In this document: one piece after another, positions 62,401 through 64,000 of the stretch
Position numbering within the stretch: the first letter of the stretch is position 1
Layout of the letters: every line of letters starts with the position of its first letter
Assembly (NCBI GenBank): GCA_016801845.1
Contig: CM028920.1
Location: forward strand, 4,977,001 to 5,041,000
From: Polydactylus sextarius
Lineage: Eukaryota; Chordata; Actinopteri; Polynemidae
Direction of reading: 5' to 3'
DNA length: 64,000 nucleotides
Position numbers and translations under genes: made by a program
The notes under the pieces: model-generated
Told to the model about the DNA's origin: nothing
The model's input: only the letters and a program-made list of their open reading frames with translations
Database searches by the model: none

Positions 62401-62474
62401 GACTCCAACATCACCAGTCGACCCTGCAGGTCTTTCTTCTCGCCCTCCTGAGAGTCTTCAAACACGATGTACCT
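37832..62474 (-). CDS. spag9: spag9 (JIP4) long form, 3' 29 coding exons; 5' end beyond window
   Basis: JIP4 is a scaffold for JNK/p38 MAP kinase modules. It also links vesicles and lysosomes to kinesin-1 and dynein-dynactin through ARF6 and phosphorylated Rab GTPases. Twenty-nine exons, all GT-AG with compatible phases, give about 1268 codons in the window. Order: end of RH1/first coiled coil (window residues 1-96), ERPIS block and Ser-rich linker (97-332), second leucine zipper (375-464), RH2 with [20 protein letters not shown] (465-508), WQFFSRLF and basic linker (509-630), WD40-like propeller (631-1268). SPAG9 rather than MAPK8IP3 is chosen because of LWCAAGVNLSGGKTRDGG, SQSSLDKLDQ, GARETDYPAGE and the LTETNK junction, which lacks the MAPK8IP3 insertion. 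Teleosts may carry a and b copies; I cannot tell which this is. Two single-base deletions (exons 25 and 27) break the frame as written. Exon lengths sum to 3805, or 3807 with both bases counted, which is divisible by three. Confidence 0.95.
38036..38152 (-). CDS. spag9: spag9 exon 28
   Basis: Encodes GHASASGGADDKATDASSQE and AAKSMLVMSGGEGYIDFRMG. The SMLVxSGGEGYIDFRMG strand is diagnostic for JIP3/JIP4. The first half is variable. Phases 1 to 1. Confidence 0.96.
38222..38620 (+). mobile_element. tRNA-type SINE-like repeat, copy 2, split by (TA)n
   Basis: AGGGGCAGCTGTGGCTGTAA and AAAGCAGG resemble an A box, and GATGGTTTGATTCC a B box (GGTTCGATTCC type). GTGTCCTTGGGCAAGATAAT and the 3' end AAAGCACTTTGAGTGGTCA follow. 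A (TA)n run of about 39 bases (38445-38484) interrupts it. It fills most of the intron between spag9 exons 27 and 28 in antisense orientation to the gene, ending about 20 bases from the exon 27 donor. Confidence 0.75.
38643..38818 (-). CDS. spag9: spag9 exon 27, carries an apparent 1-base deletion
   Basis: Starts NKVTKAAVNQPGSVV (human NKTSGVPGNRPGSVI, same length). It then needs one extra base to read RVYGDDSGDKVTAGTFVPYC, SMAHAQLCFHGHRDAVKFF and TAVPG. The coding strand has GTGGTCGCGTC at about 38772, where GTGGTCCGCGTC would keep the frame. Length is 176 where 177 is required by the phases of exons 26 and 28. Confidence 0.93.
39206..39319 (-). CDS. spag9: spag9 exon 26
   Basis: Encodes GTGKLGFSFVRITALMVSCN, RLWIGTGNGVIISIPLTE and a split Thr. 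It joins directly to TNK of exon 27, as in SPAG9, without the VVLHRGQLLGLRA insert of MAPK8IP3. Phases 1 to 1. Confidence 0.96.
39416..39586 (-). CDS. spag9: spag9 exon 25, carries an apparent 1-base deletion
   Basis: Reads KSFDAHPRKDSQVRQLAWDG and DGIWVSIRLDST in frame. After 39493/39491 the conserved continuation (LRLFHAHTFQHLQDVDIEPY, VSKML) lies one base out of frame. The coding strand has ACC-TCAGACTC where ACCCTCAGACTC would keep the frame. The exon is 171 bases, while phases of its neighbours need 172. As written, translation runs to a stop at 39292-39290 in exon 26, losing about 190 C-terminal residues. Everything else in the exon is conserved at protein level. Confidence 0.93.
39671..39819 (-). 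CDS. spag9: spag9 exon 24
   Basis: Encodes DGQWDLTNYHLLDLGRQHHS, IRCMTVVHDKVWCGYRNKIY and VVQPKAMKIE, almost identical to human. Phases 1 to 0. Confidence 0.97.
39913..39980 (-). CDS. spag9: spag9 exon 23
   Basis: A 68-base exon encoding HVKGRVLVGLSDGTLAIFHR and GV, matching human HVKGIVLVALADGTLAIFHRGVD. Phases 2 to 1. Confidence 0.96.
40074..40154 (-). CDS. spag9: spag9 exon 22
   Basis: Encodes CVYVHSSVAQWRKCLHSIKL and KDSVLGIV, a nearly invariant JIP3/JIP4 blade. The flanking introns are only 78 and 93 bases. Phases 2 to 2. Confidence 0.96.
40233..40361 (-). CDS. spag9: spag9 exon 21
   Basis: Encodes RESDLLKDGVSSNPAAEEQD, then LMREEAQKMSSVLPTMWLGA and QNG. Human has EQDLVREEAQKMSSLLPTMWLGAQNG. 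The intron before it (40362-41371) is the largest within the propeller exons. Phases 2 to 2. Confidence 0.96.
40362..41371 (-). other. spag9: spag9 intron between exons 20 and 21
   Basis: A 1010-base intron, AT-rich, with no recognised repeat, RNA gene or embedded exon. All other propeller introns except 38153-38642 and 42086-42767 are below about 390 bases. Confidence 0.6.
41372..41528 (-). CDS. spag9: spag9 exon 20
   Basis: Encodes ESRPAEEATEEMEASSALTD then GVYTEHVFTDPLGAQ and APANYSQ. Matches human TAEEATEATEG...GVYTEHVFTDPLG. The first half is an acidic loop; the TEHVFTDPLG strand is conserved. Phases 1 to 2. Confidence 0.94.
41608..41817 (-). CDS. spag9: spag9 exon 19
   Basis: Encodes GARETDYPAGEEIPPNSNAG, a Gly/Ser-rich loop, and VLGGITVVGCAADGTA. 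GARETDYPAGE and LLGGITVVGCSAEG are SPAG9 hallmarks. The Ser/Gly loop (DGSSSPASSSSAGGDG) is divergent and probably an exposed insertion in the propeller. Phases 1 to 1. Confidence 0.95.
41914..42085 (-). CDS. spag9: spag9 exon 18 (propeller)
   Basis: Encodes EQQKELRQQDELSSLVWICT, STQSTTKAVVIDANQPGNIL and ESFFVCDSHVLCIASVPG. The VWICTSTxSTTK and FxVCxSHVLCIASVPG strands match human JIP4 blades. Donor GTTGAG, phases 0 to 1. Confidence 0.96.
42086..42767 (-). other. spag9: spag9 intron 17-18 with donor-adjacent microsatellite
   Basis: The donor GTACACATGCACAC is followed within 10 bases by (CA)n on the sense strand (42735-42759). The plus strand around 42290-42480 resembles part of a degraded open frame (SLLRTMRNSIWGKF, KQRMVERQGG) that I cannot assign. 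Confidence 0.5.
42768..42929 (-). CDS. spag9: spag9 exon 17
   Basis: Encodes LWCAAGVNLSGGKTRDGG, SIVGASVFYSDLPAPASPRK and KLGSQSSLDKLDQDLK. The LSGGKTRDGG and SQSSLDKLDQ blocks distinguish SPAG9 from MAPK8IP3. The donor GTACACATGCACAC runs straight into a (CA)n/(TG)n microsatellite at 42735-42759. Symmetric phase 0-0. Confidence 0.95.
43022..43111 (-). CDS. spag9: spag9 exon 16 (start of WD40-like region)
   Basis: Encodes ANGGQTEGKMKNLPVPVFLR and PLDEKDASMK, matching human NGQGENKMKNLPVPVYLRPLDEKDTSMK. Symmetric phase 0-0 exon of 30 codons. Confidence 0.95.
43211..43340 (-). CDS. spag9: spag9 exon 15
   Basis: Encodes VATDKVVSRREQKRAQYQQV then KAHVQKEDGRVQAYGWSLPK and KYK. A highly basic helix followed by the DGRVQAxGWSLP entry to the propeller. 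The acceptor CTCTCAG completes the split Glu. An alternative AG two bases inward would give a stop and is rejected. Phases 2 to 0. Confidence 0.95.
43341..44499 (-). other. spag9: spag9 intron between exons 14 and 15
   Basis: About 1.16 kb of AT-rich intron. No repeat family or RNA gene recognised. Confidence 0.6.
44500..44679 (-). CDS. spag9: spag9 exon 14
   Basis: Encodes FSRLFSSSGGAAKKP, then VNVKYNAPTSQIQPSVKKRS and STLQQLPSDKSKAFDFLNE. This is the basic and Ser-rich linker of SPAG9 (human SRLFSSSSNTTKKP...VKKRSSTLSQLPGDKSKAFDFL). The YNAPTS region and basic clusters could be a MAP-kinase docking region. Symmetric, phases 2 to 2. Confidence 0.95.
44680..45767 (-). other. spag9: spag9 intron between exons 13 and 14 with perfect inverted repeat
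   Basis: An intron of 1088 bases holding a perfect 17-base inverted repeat at 45402-45418 and 45447-45463. Purine-rich sequence at 44690-44735 gives the acceptor polypyrimidine tract of exon 14 on the sense strand. Confidence 0.65.
45402..45463. repeat. 17-base perfect inverted repeat
   Basis: CAGCTGACACAAGATCT (45402-45418) and its exact reverse complement AGATCTTGTGTCAGCTG (45447-45463), separated by 28 bases. It could form a hairpin in DNA or in the spag9 pre-mRNA. Confidence 0.9.
45768..45824 (-). CDS. spag9: spag9 exon 13
   Basis: A 57-base exon encoding RASKENPALPEKKKSSLWQ plus a split Phe, matching human RASRENPAMQEKKRSSIWQF. Phases 2 to 2, so it is symmetric. Confidence 0.94.
45933..46063 (-). 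CDS. spag9: spag9 exon 12 (RH2 domain)
   Basis: Encodes [20 protein letters not shown] and [20 protein letters not shown] then EMI. Apart from V for I in SDVP it equals the mammalian RH2 (RILP-homology 2) block, which binds phosphorylated Rab8/10/36-type GTPases. It is the most conserved exon in the gene. Phases 0 to 2. Confidence 0.97.
46146..46203 (-). CDS. spag9: spag9 exon 11 (end of leucine zipper II)
   Basis: Encodes KIRAELEETKRKVKNDNEDD, finishing the coiled coil with an acidic cluster equivalent to human AKDDDD. Acceptor CTGCAG, donor GTGAGTC, phases 2 to 0. Confidence 0.94.
46299..46451 (-). CDS. spag9: spag9 exon 10 (leucine zipper II)
   Basis: Encodes NALNVVKNDLITQVDELSCE and KEVLQGELNALSQAKTKLEE then KNKELEEELK. 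Continuous heptads with Leu/Val at a/d positions. This is the core of the coiled coil that binds motor and ARF6 partners. Phases 2 to 2. Confidence 0.96.
46452..47112 (-). other. spag9: spag9 intron between exons 9 and 10
   Basis: 661 bases, no recognised feature. Short open frames on the plus strand have no coding character. Confidence 0.6.
47113..47170 (-). CDS. spag9: spag9 exon 9 (start of second coiled coil)
   Basis: Encodes MGREVEHLIHENTQLLETK, the heptad start of leucine zipper II, which in mammalian JIP3/JIP4 binds kinesin light chain, dynactin and GTP-bound ARF6. Phases 1 to 2, 58 bases. Confidence 0.95.
47171..47694 (-). other. spag9: spag9 intron between exons 8 and 9
   Basis: 524 bases, no recognised feature. 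Confidence 0.6.
47695..47819 (-). CDS. spag9: spag9 exon 8
   Basis: Encodes STPTKAGGENLAFDRNTDSL followed by FEELSSAGNDLIGDVDEGADLLG, matching human FDRNTESLFEELSSAGSGLIGDVDEGADLLG. Acidic linker just ahead of the second leucine zipper. Phases 2 to 1. Confidence 0.95.
47820..48845 (-). other. spag9: spag9 intron between exons 7 and 8
   Basis: About 1 kb. Holds TATATA/AT-rich stretches near 47860-47985 but no repeat family or RNA gene that I can identify. Confidence 0.55.
48846..48939 (-). CDS. spag9: spag9 exon 7
   Basis: Encodes DGEDSLEKSEVQAIIESTPELDM, nearly the same as human EEKSEVQAIIESTPELDM, then a divergent VLGNCRATS. The donor GTACAAG after phase 2 joins STPTK of exon 8. Confidence 0.92.
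49056..49440 (-). CDS. spag9: spag9 exon 6, Ser/Gly/Lys-rich linker
   Basis: The largest internal exon (385 bases). It begins DELAGLNHKGSKSGPP and contains repeated S-K-S-N / S-Q-G-S units and a TPLSTAASDVVKE segment comparable to human ASTANSDVATI. It is low-complexity, probably disordered, and poorly conserved in detail. Several SP and TP dipeptides could be MAP-kinase phosphosites. It ends PTPLT with phase 1. Confidence 0.92.
49441..50303 (-). other. spag9: spag9 intron between exons 5 and 6 with (TA)n
   Basis: 863 bases including a (TA)n run at 49841-49865; otherwise featureless. Confidence 0.6.
50304..50387 (-). CDS. spag9: spag9 exon 5, symmetric 28-codon cassette
   Basis: A phase 0-0 exon of 84 bases encoding an acidic stretch (LEEQSSPVKVEGEKSQENLP... 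ending ADQDQ), with a good acceptor (CCCTCAG) and donor (GTAGAC). In human SPAG9 an optional acidic insert sits at the same place, between SLK and DEL. The exon can be skipped without changing frame, so alternative use is likely but is inferred. Confidence 0.8.
50388..51965 (-). other. spag9: spag9 intron between exons 4 and 5
   Basis: About 1.6 kb with A run and (CA)n-rich patch at 51158-51225. No further exon could be supported, although small optional exons can be missed by eye. Confidence 0.55.
51966..52110 (-). CDS. spag9: spag9 exon 4 (ERPIS block, shared by both forms)
   Basis: Encodes RERPISMGIFQLPGPDGMTP... to ...HPRSNTSLK, matching human KERPISLGIFPLP...PRSHTSLK. The acceptor is CTCCAG in phase 2, which accepts either exon 3 or the alternative first exon. 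The donor is a weak GTTTGA in phase 0. Confidence 0.94.
52111..54147 (-). other. spag9: spag9 intron between short-form exon 1 and exon 4
   Basis: About 2 kb; (CT)n at 52419-52448. The AT-rich remainder holds no recognised element. Confidence 0.55.
54148..54317 (-). CDS. spag9: spag9 alternative first exon (short form, N-terminal membrane-type segment)
   Basis: The ATG at 54317-54315 opens MSPGCMLLFVFGFVGGAVV, followed by INSAVLVSLSVLLLVHYS, then a Pro/Leu-rich tail ending LPRPSR. This closely matches the N-terminus of the short human SPAG9 isoform (MSPGCMLLFVFGFVGGAVVINSA..., ...LPRILRKERPIS). The donor GTACAAC leaves phase 2, exactly the phase of exon 3, so both first parts splice to the acceptor at 52110. 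Residues 6-36 are strongly hydrophobic and could be a signal anchor or transmembrane helix. This form lacks the RH1 domain and first coiled coil; the whole protein would be about 1228 residues. The -3 position of the ATG is G. Confidence 0.92.
54318..54930 (-). promoter_or_regulatory. Putative internal promoter and 5' UTR of the short spag9 form
   Basis: Upstream of the short-form ATG the sequence becomes CpG-richer (about 54700-54810, GCGACGCGGCTGCCGC and CCGCCGCCGCC), with long pyrimidine/purine tracts. An inverted CCAAT box (CAGCCAATCGG on the minus strand, core at 54906-54910) fits the NF-Y consensus. I see no good TATA box; only a GCTATAGC at about 54782-54789. Two CAG/CTG triplet runs at 54561-54578 and 54594-54611 would lie in the 5' UTR or proximal promoter. 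The start site is not determined. Confidence 0.5.
54941..54990. repeat. (TG)n(AG)n compound microsatellite
   Basis: About 11 TG units followed by about 9 AG units and GGGAGG, roughly 30 bases upstream of the NF-Y-like CCAAT box of the short-form promoter region. Confidence 0.9.
54991..57670 (-). other. spag9: spag9 long-form intron upstream of the internal promoter
   Basis: 2.7 kb between exon 3 and the short-form promoter. Contains a (CAG)7 run at 56106-56127 on the plus strand. No other recognised feature. Confidence 0.5.
57671..57768 (-). CDS. spag9: spag9 exon 3 (end of first coiled coil; long-form specific)
   Basis: Begins MIHSYMEHLERTKHQHV, the counterpart of human MIHNYMEHLERTK, and runs into a less conserved tail ending SSSRA plus a split Arg codon (phase 2, donor GTGAGA). 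The long form reaches the shared RRERPIS block from this exon. The short form uses the exon at 54148-54317 instead. Confidence 0.93.
58399..58469 (-). CDS. spag9: spag9 exon 2 (coiled coil)
   Basis: Encodes ISRLEEREAELKKEYNALHQRHTE, identical to the human coiled-coil segment. The acceptor is TATCTAG, not the nearby TTAGCAG. Only the first choice completes the split Ile codon and gives I-S-R-L. The donor is GTAAGT in phase 0. Confidence 0.94.
58470..62353 (-). other. spag9: spag9 intron between exons 1 and 2
   Basis: The largest intron in the window (3.9 kb). Holds a CTCF-like CCAGTAGAGGGCC at 58616-58628, (TG)n at 59374-59412 and 61440-61462, (AAAC)n at 59762-59780 and a SINE-like copy at 60455-60600. 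No coding exon seen. Confidence 0.6.
60455..60605 (+). mobile_element. tRNA-type SINE-like repeat, copy 3
   Basis: GAGCAGGTCATCCACTAATC, GGTGCTTTGAGTGGTCATCA and ACTAGAGAAGTG are the same landmarks as the copy at 38222-38620, with the middle deleted. Located in the intron between exons 1 and 2 of spag9. Confidence 0.7.
62354..62474 (-). CDS. spag9: spag9 coding exon 1 of window (coiled coil)
   Basis: Encodes YIVFEDSQEGEKKDLQGR and ...IELKTKNYADQ, matching the human FEDSQEQEKKDLQ/KNYADQ coiled coil just after the RH1 domain. The acceptor is TGCAG before AGG, and the donor is GTAAGTCC after the first base of the Ile codon (phase 1). Upstream exons, including the start codon of the long form, are not in the window. 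Confidence 0.93.
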
Positions 62475-64000
62475 CTGCAGAGAAACACACACAGCAACAC
62501 ACAGTTCCTATTAAAACACTGTCAACGTGCGCTTCCAGTGAAGGGTTAATCATTTGTCCATGACAACAACAGTGAAAGGGAAATGTTACACGTGCACGTG
62601 AGCGTGGAGTCTGACATCAGCGGCGATCGACCTTGAAGACATGACGATCTATGACATCAAACACATTAAGTGTGCATGAACGGAGATGTTGTTGACCGTT
62701 GAGTGATAACGATCTGTCCACTGTCGCGTTTGATACGAGTGGAAAATACGGCACATACAGAGTGTGTCTTCTGTTCATTGAGATCGTCATCTAACCTCTC
62801 TGCACAACAGGTGCACGGCAGCACAAAAAAAAAAAAAAAAAAAAAGAGAGAGAAAAGAGCGTCAGCCTGTGTAGCCTCAGTACACAAGACTCACACAGTT
62901 CACCAGACACATTAGTAACAGTTGATATCAGTGTCAAGTTGGTTTTTTAACACTTTTCACAGCGGCTTTGTCACTAACTTCGCTCCTTCTCTCAGGGGAT
63001 CTTAGTTTGGATGTCGTGAGTCAGTCAACTGCCTAAATCTAATTCATTAATGCTGAGCCAACCGCTGCTCCCTGATGGTAATCTACACTTTGTTTGTGAA
63101 TAGATTAGCTGAGATGAAACTACAGTGACCTCTGATGAGAAACTGGGTCAAATAACATGATGAAGTGAAGAGAAACTGTTGACAAAGTCAAAGAGGAAAA
63201 CGCCAAACATGACGCTGTGTGAGACGCTGCAGTACAACATACTGAGGAATATAACAAAGAAAAATAGAATATAAAACTCTATGAAAATATAGCATAGCCA
63301 TAAATATTTTAAATTGTTTGTTTAGCAGATATAATGATTACCTTGTCTGCAATCCTAGTTGGGGCAGTTAGTGTAGCAGCTATATTAAGAACCTAACACT
63401 AAACCTAATGTCAAAGATAACTAAATTTATCCTGGGGGGTGCTGCACGAGAGTTTCTGCTATTGTTACCTCGCTAACATTAGCATTGCAGCCGTTTATTT
63501 TCCAGTCAAGCAGAAATGTTGCTAGTTTAGCATCAAACTTCATTCTAACCTGTGTTTCTATTGCTCCTACTGAGGTTAGCATGCTAACAGGCTAACCGCC
63601 ATCCCCAGCACTGTCTCATTACTTTCTGATGTGAGATACTGTAGCATTCAGTCTGCTTTGATGAAGAAGGCGCATCATGAACTTTCACCATCACCATCAC
63701 CTACATATCATCTTTAATGTCTCCACCACGTTTATTGACAATCAATTCAATTCTAACAGAGACATTTGGTTTCATTCTCTGGGGATCAAAATCAATTAAA
63801 TATGCTGATAGAAGAACCAATCAGATGCACTAATCTATCCTCAGTTCAGAAGACCTGTACTTATAGACCAAGTACCTATTAAATATCTAATCTATATAAA
63901 ATCTAAGGTTTAAAATCTCAAGTTTAAAAAACGCCACAGCTCAATGAGACATTTTTATGTAGGTTAACATGAGACCAGTGATTCAGTCTAATCTAATTCA
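62475..64000 (-). other. spag9: spag9 5' intron reaching the window edge
   Basis: No exon found above exon 1 (62354-62474). A long A run lies at 62824-62844. The 63470-63600 block is rich in GCTAACATTAGC/TTAGCATGCTAAC motifs. The preceding spag9 exons must lie beyond 64000. Confidence 0.55.

Noticed and set aside
37832..62474. MAPK8IP3 (JIP3) as the identity of the gene
   Set aside because: The propeller loop LSGGKTRDGG...SQSSLDKLDQ, GARETDYPAGE, the LTE-TNK junction without the JIP3 insert, and the short-form first exon all match SPAG9. JIP3-like features at the extreme C-terminus are short and shared.
37832..62474. Processed spag9 retropseudogene
   Set aside because: Twenty-eight GT-AG introns with conserved phases show a normal spliced gene; only two single-base lesions are present.

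Overview
This is vertebrate nuclear DNA, almost certainly from a percomorph teleost fish. It has long AT-rich non-coding stretches, very dense (GT)n microsatellites, small GT-AG introns, and several dispersed repeat types familiar from acanthomorph genomes. There is no bacterial-style gene packing, rRNA, tRNA array or CRISPR. The species cannot be named from the sequence alone.

The only gene I can name is on the minus strand from about 62.5 kb down to 37.8 kb, with a probable 3' UTR to about 34.9 kb. It is spag9, encoding C-Jun-amino-terminal kinase-interacting protein 4 (JIP4). Twenty-nine coding exons of the long form can be placed with GT-AG borders and matching phases. The 5' exons (N-terminal RH1 region) lie beyond base 64000. 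A separate short-form first exon at 54148-54317 encodes a hydrophobic N-terminus nearly identical to that of the short human SPAG9 isoform. It splices in the same phase into the same acceptor as the long form. The window exons cover the first coiled coil, a Ser/Gly-rich linker, the second leucine zipper (kinesin/dynactin/ARF6 binding), the RH2 domain (phospho-Rab binding), a basic linker and the C-terminal WD40-like propeller.

The reading frame is intact except for two apparent one-base deletions, one in exon 25 and one in exon 27. Both sit at a short C run of the coding strand, in otherwise perfectly conserved exons. They may be assembly indels or real lesions. With the two bases counted back, the summed exon length is exactly divisible by three.

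Bases 1 to about 34.8 kb contain no gene I can defend. A dead, deleted mariner transposase relic opens the window (about 119-590). After it come microsatellites, a Tc1-like non-autonomous element with a perfect hairpin, a degenerate ATCATC satellite carrying a nested repeat, a (GATAA)n tract, nuclear-receptor half-site repeats, clusters of a TTAGCATGCTAA-like motif, one possible orphan exon (24258-24513), and several stretches that look like conserved regulatory elements but cannot be proven here. The region is best read as intergenic or deep intronic DNA downstream of spag9.
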